The position numbers were made by a program, and so were the translations under genes. From contig CAMBXM010000014.1 in assembly GCA_945871815.1 (NCBI GenBank), positions 1 to 41,311 on the forward strand: 41,311 nucleotides of DNA, in the 5' to 3' direction. Source of the DNA: Singulisphaera sp. GP187 (GTDB lineage Bacteria > Planctomycetota > UBA1135 > UBA2386). Below the pieces are notes generated by a model. The model was not told the origin of the DNA. It saw only the letters and a list, made by a program, of their open reading frames with translations, and searched no databases. Below are positions 1 through 8,054 of this stretch, in pieces (the first letter of the stretch is position 1; each line of letters begins with the position of its first letter).

Positions 1-930
1 CTCGTCAAGTTCCTCGCCGACCTTCGCGCCACCGAAGCGACACCCGCGCTGATCGGCGTACTACAACGGTTCTTCGACCATCCGGAGCAGGTGCAGTCCG
101 GGGCGCTGTCGACGCTGCTGCTGTATCGAACACACGAGACCCTGGTCACCCTCACGGGAGCTGTGTTCCCAGCCGAGCAGCCGACTCAGTGGCGCGAGTT
201 CTGGGATCGCGAGCAGCAGAAACTCTTGGGTGACGAGCGCAAACAGGCCCGGCCGTCGAAGGCTGGCGACAAGACCGCTGCGTTCTGTGGCATTCCGGCA
301 CAGGGCAGCCGCATCCTGTTCGTCGTCGACCTGTCAGGCAGCATGGAGTTCGCCATGAAGCAACTGGCCGGCGAGGACGCCGACGACACCAAGGGCGGCG
401 GTACGCGGTTGGCGTTCGCGAAGCGGCAGATGAACAAGGTCATCGCCGAGATCCCCGCTGCATCGCGCATGAACTTCATCACGTTCAACGGCCGCGCCGA
501 GGCCCGGGTCTGGAACAAGGACCTCGTCGAGGCCAACGAGAAGAACAAGAAGAAGGCCCTCGAGTTCGTCGACGGCTGGACCGCGGTCTACCCATCTCCC
601 AATCAGCGCGACGGCGGCACCAACATGTGGTCTGGCCTCGAAGCCGCGCTGACCGTGACGACCCGCGTCTACGGCGAACGCCAGGAGACCACGATCGACG
701 AGATCTTCGTCGTATCCGACGGCGCGCCGAGCGTCGGCGAGATCCTCGACCCCATCGAGATTCTCCGCCTCGTCAACGAGGCCAATCGCTTCACGAAGAT
801 CCGCATCAACACGATCTTCATCACCTCGAAGGACGACCGCGACCCGCGCGAACTGTCGCTATCCCCGAGCGAACTGATGCGGCGCATGGCCGAGGAAAAC
901 GGCGGCCGCTTCGTCGAGTTCAAGAACTGA
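1..930 (+). CDS. VWA domain protein, 5' end cut by window
   Basis: The frame is open from base 1, so the true start lies upstream; 309 residues are visible. The first 40 or so residues are helical and leucine-rich (ATPALIGVLQRFF), resembling a HEAT-type repeat. A von Willebrand factor A domain follows: the MIDAS motif DLSGS starts at visible residue 110, the conserved threonine is in GGTNMWSGL, and a late Asp is in VVSDGAPSVGE. VWA domains bind a divalent metal and mediate protein contacts; no enzyme activity is predicted. The fusion of repeats with a C-terminal VWA is common in planctomycete proteins, but the partner and role are unknown. The 3' end overlaps the convergent membrane-protein gene by 11 bases. 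Domain assignment is secure; function is not. Confidence 0.88.
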   Translation, partial: LVKFLADLRATEATPALIGVLQRFFDHPEQVQSGALSTLLLYRTHETLVTLTGAVFPAEQPTQWREFWDREQQKLLGDERKQARPSKAGDKTAAFCGIPAQGSRILFVVDLSGSMEFAMKQLAGEDADDTKGGGTRLAFAKRQMNKVIAEIPAASRMNFITFNGRAEARVWNKDLVEANEKNKKKALEFVDGWTAVYPSPNQRDGGTNMWSGLEAALTVTTRVYGERQETTIDEIFVVSDGAPSVGEILDPIEILRLVNEANRFTKIRINTIFITSKDDRDPRELSLSPSELMRRMAEENGGRFVEFKN

Positions 931-1261
931 CGCGCTTGGCCGACCGCCGACCACGGGGCAACAGCGGCGCGGTAACCGCGATCAACACTCCCACCGCGAC
1001 CAGCGTCCACGCCGCGAAGTCACATTCGCGCAGCACCTCGGGCGGCGCCTCGGTCATCGCCATGGCCATCTGAACGTCGCCGCCTTGGAGGAAGATCGTC
1101 GCTTCGCCGATCGCCCGCCACAGGAAGAAGGTCTGCTGCACCTCGTTGGTCATGGCGCGCACGAGAGCAACCTGACCGTGCAGGACGAGACCTGCGCCGA
1201 GCAAGACGCCGCCGAGCAGAGTAAGAAACCAACGCCCGAATCCGGCGACGAAGGTGCGCAT
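920..1261 (-). CDS. small two-segment membrane protein
   Basis: 113 residues with two hydrophobic segments: residues about 8-32 (FGRWFLTLLGGVLLGAG) and about 84-102 (AAWTLVAVGVLIAVTAPLL), followed by a basic tail (RGRRSAKR). The segment between them is polar and acidic. I do not recognise a family. I chose the ATG at 1261; a TTG one codon upstream is the alternative. It lies 37 bases downstream of the lipoprotein gene on the same strand and is probably cotranscribed with it. Its 3' end overlaps the VWA gene. It is likely an inner-membrane accessory protein; nothing more can be said. Confidence 0.6.
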   Translation of the reverse strand: MRTFVAGFGRWFLTLLGGVLLGAGLVLHGQVALVRAMTNEVQQTFFLWRAIGEATIFLQGGDVQMAMAMTEAPPEVLRECDFAAWTLVAVGVLIAVTAPLLPRGRRSAKRVSS

Positions 1262-1298
1262 CAACGGCCCCCAGAAGGCGGTCTGTAAGACGTCGCCT

Positions 1299-2027
1299 TC
1301 ACCGATCGATCGGGAACGTCTTGCACTCGCGCGAATCGAACACGGCCTGATAGCGCGGCGCCAACCGCCGCACGAGGTCTTCCGGCGTGCAGATCTGATC
1401 GGCAGTGATCTTTGCGGTCACCTCGCAGTCACCGGTCTGGTCCATGTTCGCAGTGTAGCGCAGCACCTTGCCCGGCAAACGCAGTCGGAACGTCACATCG
1501 AGCCCCTGCAGCTGCGCGCGTCGCCGCGCGAAGAAGTCCGCCGCAACGGGATCGATGGCGTCCTTCATCTGCTCGGCCTTGATGCGCGCGTCGGTCCAGG
1601 CCTTCTTGCCCTGTGGGTAGAGCGTCACTTCGATGGTGTCCGGTGCCGGTCCTGGACCAAAGTGCCACTCCGCCGCCGCGCCGACGAGCGGACTCTGTCG
1701 CAGTGCCGACAGCGAAGTGAACTTCGCTTGCATCGACACCTTCTTGGTCGTGCCGTCCTCGGTCGTCTCGTGCGTCACCAACTCCAGCCCGCGGGTTGTG
1801 AGTTCTTGCTCCATCGACTCGCGCACAAACAGCACCTTCGTGTCGCTGGCCGCGCCGTTCTGATTGACGGAGGCCGCCAACCGCACCGCATCGAGCGTCG
1901 CTTGCGGCGCCGACATCACGAAGTCCTGCGTTCCCGCGCCGACCTGGTCGATCGTGATCGTCTCCTCGATCTGCAGGCAGCCGGCAAGCCACAGGCACAG
2001 GAAGGGAGTCCCAACGCAGCGGTTCAT
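1299..2027 (-). CDS. predicted lipoprotein of unknown function
   Basis: 242 residues. The start at 2027 gives a short signal peptide ending in a lipobox (LWLAGC, Cys16), so the mature protein is probably lipid-anchored. A possible Shine-Dalgarno AGGA lies about 5 bases upstream. The frame stays open for 95 more codons upstream, but that part is arginine-rich and lies under the divergent tRNA nucleotidyltransferase gene, so it is rejected. The mature part is mixed alpha/beta (VKVSMQAKFTSLSALRQS, then EVTLYPQGKKAWTDARIKAE) and ends with ECKTFPIDR. No family recognised. It is divergent from the gene at 2189 and probably leads a two-gene unit with the membrane protein downstream. Confidence 0.72.
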   Translation of the reverse strand: MNRCVGTPFLCLWLAGCLQIEETITIDQVGAGTQDFVMSAPQATLDAVRLAASVNQNGAASDTKVLFVRESMEQELTTRGLELVTHETTEDGTTKKVSMQAKFTSLSALRQSPLVGAAAEWHFGPGPAPDTIEVTLYPQGKKAWTDARIKAEQMKDAIDPVAADFFARRRAQLQGLDVTFRLRLPGKVLRYTANMDQTGDCEVTAKITADQICTPEDLVRRLAPRYQAVFDSRECKTFPIDR

Positions 2028-2188
2028 GCGTCCTGGATCGGCCGTTGCCATCGACCTGCTGGAGCCGTTCGCGACGAACAGCAGTCCGGGCAGCGCCACG
2101 GCACCGACCCCGGTTCTGGGCCAACCCTGTCCTGCTGCGCTGCGGTCGGCTACATCAGCAAGCTCCGACCTGCAGCAGCCCTGCCTTC
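2028..2188. promoter_or_regulatory. divergent intergenic region
   Basis: About 160 bases separate the divergent lipoprotein and tRNA nucleotidyltransferase genes, so promoters for both are expected here. I could not pick out convincing -35/-10 boxes. The plus-strand frame stays open through this stretch, so the nucleotidyltransferase could start further upstream; the translated extension (rich in Arg, Pro and Ser) does not look like protein. Confidence 0.3.
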
Positions 2189-3538
2189 GTGAACCCCGGC
2201 GAACTCGACCCCCACCGTGATCCCCTTGCCTACGTGCGCCACCATGCGCCGTGGCTCTGCGCGGCAGAACTCGGCACCTGCATCGTCGGCAGCCACGCGC
2301 TCGCGATTGCATGCCGTCGCGCCAGCGTCGCCGGGCCGACCCCCAAGGACCTCGACCTCGCCTGGGCCCTCGATGTCGATACCGGCCGCGCGGTGCTCGA
2401 ACAGCATGGCGCCTTCGTGCCGACGACTACCGGCAACCTCGACCGGGGCACGCTGGCGGTCCGCGTTGGCGACCTGCGCGTAGAACTCACGACGCTGCGC
2501 GCCGGCACACCGTCGATGCCGCTGCATCAGCGCATCGAGTGCGATCTCGAAGCGCGCGACATGACCTGCGGCGCTGTCGCGATCGAGGTCTCGACCGGCA
2601 AGGTCCACGATCCGCAGCACGGCCTCGCTGACTGGCGCGCCCGCAAGGTGGTGCCCGTCGGCGACGTGCGCGCGCGCGTCGAAGAGCATCCCGTTCGCTG
2701 GCTGCGCTACTACCGCAAGGCCCGCGAATGGGGCTTCGAGCTCGATCGCAGCGTGCGCAAGCTCGCGCTATCCCCCACGCTGTTCGACGCGCTGCCGCGA
2801 GAAGCGGTCGCCACCGAGTTGCGCGCAGCCTTGTTGCAGTGCGACTCGCCGGGCCGGTTCTTCGTCGAACTGTTCGAGGCCAACTTGTTGCAGCACCTGC
2901 TGCCCGAGCTCGCGTTGCAGTTCGACGGTCGCAGCGCCGGCCCGCAGCGCTGGCATCCAGAACTCAGCCAAGGCCTTCACCTCGTGCTGTCGCTGGAGTG
3001 GGCTGCCGAGCACTCTCGCGGCCTCGACGACCGCGATCGACTCGCGGTACTCGTCGCCGTGCTCTGCCACGATCTCGGCAAGGGCTACACCCGCGACCAC
3101 GAACTGCCGTCGCACCCTGGGCACGAGGGCCTCGGCTTGGCGCCGCTCGCGACGATGCTGGATCGCTTTCCAGGCCTCGCCGACCAACGCTGCCGCTGGC
3201 TCGCCGCCAAGGTGTGCGAACTGCACTTGCTCGCGCGCCGTTTGCGCGAACTGCGTCCCGGCACGCTCGCGAGCCTCTACGACCAGCACTTCCGCGCCAA
3301 GGACTCGCCCCTTCAGTTGTTTGCGCTCGCCGTCGCCGCCGATGTTGCGGGTCGCTTGGGCGAGGCCGCCAGCGGTGAGCCAGAACGCGTTCGCGTGCTC
3401 AGCGAACTGCAGCAACTGCGCACCTGTTGCGAGAGCGTTGATGCCACTTCCTTGCGGGCGCAGTTCGATGACGTCGAGGCCTTCAAAGCCGCGCTGCACG
3501 CCGCACGAGCCCGGGCGATCGCCGCGTCGTTCTTTTGA
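2189..3538 (+). CDS. CCA-adding-type tRNA nucleotidyltransferase with HD domain
   Basis: 449 residues from a GTG at 2189; E. coli Cca has about 412. Order of elements: a nucleotidyltransferase core with the metal-binding DLD at residues 54-56 (in TPKDLDLAW); a motif-B-like segment (DLEARDMTCGAVAIEV) in place of the usual RRDFT; a DP.GGLAD-like turn (DPQHGLADW); the neck helix (HPVRWLRYYRKAREWGFEL), and then an HD phosphohydrolase domain with His294-Asp295 in LCHDLGKG and a later SHPGHEGLG. This order matches class II bacterial CCA enzymes with a C-terminal HD domain. The glycine-rich GGxVRD signature is replaced by GSHALA. It may be a true but divergent CCA-adding enzyme, a poly(A) polymerase relative, or a paralogue with another nucleotide substrate. 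Fold assignment is firm; activity is uncertain. Confidence 0.82.
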   Translation: MNPGELDPHRDPLAYVRHHAPWLCAAELGTCIVGSHALAIACRRASVAGPTPKDLDLAWALDVDTGRAVLEQHGAFVPTTTGNLDRGTLAVRVGDLRVELTTLRAGTPSMPLHQRIECDLEARDMTCGAVAIEVSTGKVHDPQHGLADWRARKVVPVGDVRARVEEHPVRWLRYYRKAREWGFELDRSVRKLALSPTLFDALPREAVATELRAALLQCDSPGRFFVELFEANLLQHLLPELALQFDGRSAGPQRWHPELSQGLHLVLSLEWAAEHSRGLDDRDRLAVLVAVLCHDLGKGYTRDHELPSHPGHEGLGLAPLATMLDRFPGLADQRCRWLAAKVCELHLLARRLRELRPGTLASLYDQHFRAKDSPLQLFALAVAADVAGRLGEAASGEPERVRVLSELQQLRTCCESVDATSLRAQFDDVEAFKAALHAARARAIAASFF

Positions 3539-3869
3539 TCGGTCGCCACTCGGATCGTTGCCGCGACCACAGTGCGTTGCGCGGTGACTCCGACGCTGCT
3601 GTTCGAGGTCAGCATGTCAGGCCCGTCACGCAGAAGGCGCCGCAACCACACGACGAATGCGTGGACACGATGCGGAGCCACTGCGAAGCACCATGCGAGC
3701 ACGACCAGCGTGCTCGAGTGCACGACTGTGCGTCACGCCGCTTGACCCGCATCCGCGGCAGCATCTCGATCGTCGAGCAGCATCTCGATCGTCGAGCGCC
3801 AGTTGAAGAGCAGCCTCGTCGCCGATCGCGCCGGCAGCATGCGGGATGCCACGGGCGGCAAACCGCGTC
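3539..3869. other. 331-base convergent intergenic region
   Basis: This lies between the convergent tRNA nucleotidyltransferase and the exported protein ending at 3870. Open frames on both strands are arginine/serine-rich and without family features, so I call no gene. It contains a 19-base perfect tandem duplication (listed separately). No terminator hairpin with a T-tract was found. Confidence 0.5.
3759..3796. repeat. 19-base tandem duplication, two copies
   Basis: The unit cagcatctcgatcgtcgag occurs twice head to tail (3759-3777 and 3778-3796) with no mismatch. The unit contains the self-complementary stretch ctcgatcgtcgag-like half-sites around cgatcg. There are only two copies, so a slippage duplication is the simplest explanation; a protein-binding site is possible. 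Confidence 0.85.
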
Positions 3870-4979
3870 TCACTTACCTGCTGCCCTCTTCACATCCGCC
3901 ACCAACTTCCGGCACGCCGCGATCTCCTCTCGTGAGTAGGCGTCGTTCTGAACGACCTCCTGCGGGCTCCTCAGCAGCAGCGTGACGAGAATGTCGGCGA
4001 CGTAGTCGAGAACTTGTTCTCGAGTTCGGTCCTTCTTCAGCGCCTCCACTTTGAGGCCTTTGACCTGCGCTCTTGCTGCGGTCATGTTCGCCTCGACCTG
4101 CGCAATCAACTCAGCTAGCGGCACGTCATCGCTGGCCGTGAGCGGCGTCAGCCAGCGCTCGAGTCGGGCATCGACCTGCGCCGCAACCGCGTCCAGACTC
4201 TCGCGCAGCACGCGCTGCACGTCATCGACTGGAGCTTCGCGTTCGGCGGCCGTCGCCGGCGCCTTGCTCGCGGCGTGCTGCAGAATGCGCTTCACCTCGG
4301 CACGCACGCCGACGGCTGCGGTGCGTCGTCCCGGTCGAGCACGAGCGTGCTCTTCCAGCATGGCTGCGGCCTTCCGGTGCGTGGGCTCGGCAAGCGGCGC
4401 ACCAACTTCGAAGACACCGCGCAGCAGCGCGAGCCCGTTGAGTTCGACCTGACTGCCGATGGCCATCGCACTCGACGACGACTGCGCCCCGAACTGGCGC
4501 GAGAAGGCCAACAGCGTCGACGCGTCGTGCAAGGAAGCTTCGAAGGTGCCCTCGCGGCTGCATCCCCAACCGTGCGCCGCCGTCAGCTGGGCCAGCGAGA
4601 ACAGCGGCGAGATCATCATGTCGCACGCGAGCAACCCATCGTCTCCCTCTTGGCCAAAGGTGCACTCGGTCGTGTGCGCGGCTTGTGCGAACAAACCCAG
4701 TTCGTTTGCGACCTTGGTGACCAGATCGTCCCAGGACGCCTCCTCGTAGCGGCGGGCGCGAGGATCCTCGGCGAGGGGCTCTGGCAACCTCACGTCATAG
4801 ACCGAATCAACCCCCAGAGCACGCGGCAGCCCGTCGGCGGCGGCAAGGTAGAGGGTGGCGGCGTTGGGGCGCTTCACCGCCACCTTCGGGGCAGCAGGAA
4901 CTTCTTGCGGAGGCGTCGCCATCAGGGAAGCCCCGATGAGCCACGTCAGGGGCAGCAATGCTCGATCCGTTGCTTGCAT
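3870..4979 (-). CDS. exported protein of unknown function
   Basis: 369 residues. The N-terminus has a signal-peptide pattern (RALLPLTWLIGASLMA, then a polar stretch). The rest is mostly helical, with long amphipathic stretches in the C-terminal half (EVKRILQHAASKAPAT; VDARLERWLTPLT; EANMTAARAQVKGL). No catalytic motif or family recognised. The middle (GDDGLLACDMMISPLFSLAQ) resembles exported planctomycete proteins that work on per-record or helical scaffolds, but this is only an impression. It lies 43 bases downstream of the toroid gene on the same strand. A possible -10 hexamer at 4995-5000 could give it a separate promoter with a very short leader. Confidence 0.72.
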   Translation of the reverse strand: MQATDRALLPLTWLIGASLMATPPQEVPAAPKVAVKRPNAATLYLAAADGLPRALGVDSVYDVRLPEPLAEDPRARRYEEASWDDLVTKVANELGLFAQAAHTTECTFGQEGDDGLLACDMMISPLFSLAQLTAAHGWGCSREGTFEASLHDASTLLAFSRQFGAQSSSSAMAIGSQVELNGLALLRGVFEVGAPLAEPTHRKAAAMLEEHARARPGRRTAAVGVRAEVKRILQHAASKAPATAAEREAPVDDVQRVLRESLDAVAAQVDARLERWLTPLTASDDVPLAELIAQVEANMTAARAQVKGLKVEALKKDRTREQVLDYVADILVTLLLRSPQEVVQNDAYSREEIAACRKLVADVKRAAGK

Positions 4980-4994
4980 GGTCGGTAACGCGTC

Positions 4995-5000
4995 ATGCTA
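4995..5000 (-). promoter_or_regulatory. possible -10 element upstream of 4979
   Basis: TAGCAT on the minus strand, 15 bases before the ATG at 4979. No clear -35 box sits 16-18 bases upstream. It is listed because similar TAGNNT hexamers precede several other genes in this window. Confidence 0.25.
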
Positions 5001-5022
5001 GCCACGGCGGAGGAGGGCGCTA

Positions 5023-6306
5023 CTAGCGGTGCTTGAGGTACCAGAGCTCCGCCTTTTTGAGTGCCTCGCTGTTGCTGTCGACATCGGCCAGCTCATCGAT
5101 GCCGAAGGACTGACCGGCGATGACCGAGAGGGCCGCGACCGCCGCGCGCCTCCGGGTCGACAGGTCTGATCGCAGCGCCGTCAGCACTTCAGTCATCGCG
5201 CTCATGCCGCGCTTGCCGAGGGCCTCGGCGCATGCCGTCACGTCAGCATCGCTCGACTGGTCCGACAGTGCCGCCAACATGACAACGCGTGCACCGGTGA
5301 TGGGGCCGGCGATCTTCTGGAACTTGCGGCGCAGAAACAGCACGGCAAACGCCGTGTCGACCGGTTGACTCGCGGCCTCGTCGCGCGCGCCGGCTCCTGG
5401 CAGCATGCCTGCTTTCAACGGCACACCCCAACCACCATCGACGCACTGACGCTCGACCAACATCGCCGCCCCGCTTGCGTACCAGTCAAGTCCGTCGACC
5501 GCCGTGACGTCGTTGAGGATCGCAGCGCGCTCGAGACCGTAGTGGAAGTACAGCGCGTGGGGCGCGCCGTAGGCCCCGATCGCCGCCTTGTGTTCGCCGA
5601 GCCACTTCCAGCCGCGCGCGATGCGGCGATCGACTTCGGCCAACGCTGACCGCCCTGGCCGATCGAGCGCCTGCCGACAGATCGACAGCACGCCGATGCC
5701 AGCGGCCGTCATCGACGCCGTGGGGGCATCCGAGTCATCGGTGTAGCTGAAGCCGCCTTTGGAGCCCTGCAGGCGCTCGGTGGCCCTAGCGAGCGAGGAC
5801 CACACGGTGCGCGACACGGCTAGTCCCATGCTCTCTGCCGCTCGCAAGCCAAGCGCTCCGTACTGCGTGTTGCTCAGGTCCGGGTTGCCGCCATGTGGCG
5901 AATAGCCGAAGGTGCCATCGTCGCAGTTCTTCAACAGCGCCTTCAGGTCCTGCTTCGCGAGCGCATCGCGATTCCGAAAGTCGACGCCGGCCTCCATGAC
6001 CATCAGTCGCAGCCCCAGCGCGTAGGTCCGGTCGGTGGTCGCCGTGGACAGCCGAACCAACGCGGCACTCAGAGTCGCGTCGCTGGAGGGGACTCCGTCA
6101 TGAATCGCGGCCAAGCAGACGAGGCCCAAGACCCCTGGATCGGCTTGCGCCATGCCGATGCCCAAGTGCACCAACAGGGCCGGCCGCGCGCGTTCGAGAG
6201 TCTTCTGGATGCGCCCGTCGAGGTCGAGCTGCGCCGCCAGCGGAGAAAGGCAAGCACTCCCTGCCAGCCCGACCAAGCACCACAACGAACGCAACCATCG
6301 ATGCAT
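5023..6306 (-). CDS. prenyltransferase/squalene-oxidase-repeat exported protein
   Basis: 427 residues with an N-terminal signal peptide (LWCLVGLAGSACLSPLAAQ). The body has alpha/alpha-toroid repeats with the typical glycine- and aromatic-rich turns: DDGTFGYSPHGGNPDLSNTQ, QGSKGGFSYTDDSDAPT, and a final QCVDGGWGVPL. These are the repeats of the prenyltransferase and squalene oxidase family. I see no DXDD cyclase motif, so a cyclase is unlikely; exported toroids of this kind in planctomycetes have no known reaction. A Shine-Dalgarno-like GGAGA precedes the ATG at 6306 by about 9 bases. It sits 77 bases downstream of the D-aminoacylase gene with its own possible -10 box. Confidence 0.85.
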   Translation of the reverse strand: MHRWLRSLWCLVGLAGSACLSPLAAQLDLDGRIQKTLERARPALLVHLGIGMAQADPGVLGLVCLAAIHDGVPSSDATLSAALVRLSTATTDRTYALGLRLMVMEAGVDFRNRDALAKQDLKALLKNCDDGTFGYSPHGGNPDLSNTQYGALGLRAAESMGLAVSRTVWSSLARATERLQGSKGGFSYTDDSDAPTASMTAAGIGVLSICRQALDRPGRSALAEVDRRIARGWKWLGEHKAAIGAYGAPHALYFHYGLERAAILNDVTAVDGLDWYASGAAMLVERQCVDGGWGVPLKAGMLPGAGARDEAASQPVDTAFAVLFLRRKFQKIAGPITGARVVMLAALSDQSSDADVTACAEALGKRGMSAMTEVLTALRSDLSTRRRAAVAALSVIAGQSFGIDELADVDSNSEALKKAELWYLKHR

Positions 6307-6348
6307 TTCCAGGTCTCCGTGGCGCTACCAAGCGAGCGCCATTGCAGC

Positions 6349-6354
6349 AGCCTA
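6349..6354 (-). promoter_or_regulatory. possible -10 element upstream of 6306
   Basis: TAGGCT on the minus strand, 42 bases before the ATG at 6306, within the 77-base gap after the D-aminoacylase gene. The same hexamer occurs upstream of the M24 peptidase gene. No good -35 box was identified. Confidence 0.28.
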
Positions 6355-6383
6355 CGCGCTCGCGCTCGGCGCGACAGCCCCGT

Positions 6384-8054
6384 TCAGCGCGCCAGAGCCT
6401 TGCTACTGAGCCAGCGTCCAGGCCGCGCCGTCGTTCCACTGCCGTCGCGCACGACGAGTTCCCCGTTGACGACAACGTGCACGATGCCGGTCGGGTAGCG
6501 CTGCGGCTCGGCGTAGGTCGCCTCATCACGCACCGTCGCCGCGTCGAACACCACGACGTCGGCAAAGCCCAGAACGGCGATGCGGCCGCGACCCGCGAGT
6601 CCGGCTCGATCGGCCGGCATCGCTGTCATCTTGCGGATCGCGGTCGGCAAGTCGAAGAGCCCTTCGTCGCGGCAATAGACTCCTAGAACGCGCGGAAAAG
6701 TCCCGTACGAGCGCGGATGCGGTCGTTCGAGGACACGCCCCGTAGGCGCCATGCTGCGGCCGTCGGAGCCGACCATCACGAGCGGGTGCGCAAGCACGCG
6801 CGCGACGCCTTCCTTCTGCATGCCATGGCCGATGAACGACACGTCGGCATTGCTGGCCTCGAGAAGGCGCATGTATGCCTCGGCTGCATCGACCTTCCAC
6901 ACCGCAGCAATCTCGGCGAGCGACCTACCGACGCAGACTTCGTGGTCCTTCGCCGTCACGGCGGCGATGACGACGAGCTCGAAGCCACCCGGGTCGCTTT
7001 GTACATGGGGGCCGAGTTCGTCGCGCATGCGCGAACGCAGCGCTTGGTCCTGCAAGCGCCCGACGATCGCCTCGCTCCCGCCCTCTCGCGACCACGGCTC
7101 CAGCAAGATCGTCAGAGTCGTCGAGTAGGCCGTGTACGGATACGCGTCGGCCATCACGTCGACGCCGGCTTGGCGGGCGTTCTCGATCCGAACGATCGCC
7201 TCGTCCAGCAGCTTCCAGTTGTCGCGCCCACACGCTTTCAGATGTGAGATCTGCACGCGGACGCCGGTCTTACGACCAACCTCGATGGCTTCGTCGACGG
7301 CCTCGAGCAACCGATCCTCTTCGCTGCGCATGTGCGACGCGTAGAGCCCACCACGCGCCGCCACCGAACGCGCGAGGTGCTCGATCTCCTCGGCAGGCGT
7401 GTAGATGCCCGGGACGTACTCCAGTCCGGTCGAGAGCCCGATCGCCCCTTGGTCGAGCGCGGTCTCCAGCAACTGCGTCATGGCTGCGAGTTCGACCGTC
7501 GTCGCTCGGCGATCGACCGCTCCGAGCACGGCGCGACGAAGCGTGCCGTGACCGACCAGCAGCGCGTGATTGAGGGCCGGGTCCGCGCTTGCCCAGGCCG
7601 CCGCGTACGAGCGAACATCGGTCCAGCGCGGCGTCACACTTCCGGCATCTTCCTCGTCACCCTCCTGCCGCGGCGCCGCCGAGCCGCCGCAGTTGCCGGT
7701 GATCTCCGTGGTCACGCCTTGGCGAACGCGGCTCTCGGCACCGGGGTGGCGAAAGATCGACGAGTCGGAGTGCGTGTGCACATCGACAAAGCCAGGCGCC
7801 ACCACGAGACCGCGCACGTCGAGCGTGGTGCTCGCGTCGCTGGCGTCGTAGCTACCGATCCCGACGATGCGGTCACCGACGATGGCAACATCGGCCACGA
7901 AAGCAGGGCCGCCGCTGCCGTCGATGACTGAGCCACCCCGCAGCAAGAGGTCGATGGGTTGGCCCTTCTGCAAACCCTCCGTTCGAGCCACAGCGCAGGC
8001 GGCGGCGAGCAGCGAAGCGCCGAGGAAGAGCTGACGACGATCGATCCACTTCAT
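6384..8054 (-). CDS. N-acyl-D-amino-acid deacylase, predicted lipoprotein
   Basis: 556 residues. Amidohydrolase superfamily enzyme that hydrolyses N-acyl-D-amino acids to the free D-amino acid and a carboxylate. Residues seen: the metal HxH (His93, His95 in DVHTHSD), the family Cys122 in TGNCGG that bridges or binds zinc, histidines in YASHMRSEED and VQISHLKACG, the Asp in VGSDGRSM, and the D-aminoacylase signature HPRSYGTFPRVLG. The N-terminus carries a twin-arginine-like RRQLFL followed by a hydrophobic run to a lipobox (LAAAC, Cys20), so export by Tat and lipid anchoring are likely. The start codon forms a 4-base ATGA overlap with the epimerase stop, so the two are translationally linked. 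It could also act on other N-acyl or D-configured substrates such as dihydropyrimidine-like amides, but the signature favours D-aminoacylase. Confidence 0.9.
   Translation of the reverse strand: MKWIDRRQLFLGASLLAAACAVARTEGLQKGQPIDLLLRGGSVIDGSGGPAFVADVAIVGDRIVGIGSYDASDASTTLDVRGLVVAPGFVDVHTHSDSSIFRHPGAESRVRQGVTTEITGNCGGSAAPRQEGDEEDAGSVTPRWTDVRSYAAAWASADPALNHALLVGHGTLRRAVLGAVDRRATTVELAAMTQLLETALDQGAIGLSTGLEYVPGIYTPAEEIEHLARSVAARGGLYASHMRSEEDRLLEAVDEAIEVGRKTGVRVQISHLKACGRDNWKLLDEAIVRIENARQAGVDVMADAYPYTAYSTTLTILLEPWSREGGSEAIVGRLQDQALRSRMRDELGPHVQSDPGGFELVVIAAVTAKDHEVCVGRSLAEIAAVWKVDAAEAYMRLLEASNADVSFIGHGMQKEGVARVLAHPLVMVGSDGRSMAPTGRVLERPHPRSYGTFPRVLGVYCRDEGLFDLPTAIRKMTAMPADRAGLAGRGRIAVLGFADVVVFDAATVRDEATYAEPQRYPTGIVHVVVNGELVVRDGSGTTARPGRWLSSKALAR

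Noticed and set aside
2045-2188. Upstream extension of the tRNA nucleotidyltransferase
   Set aside because: 48 extra residues of Arg/Ser/Pro-rich sequence precede the family region; they overlap the lipoprotein's upstream region and are better explained as open non-coding DNA.
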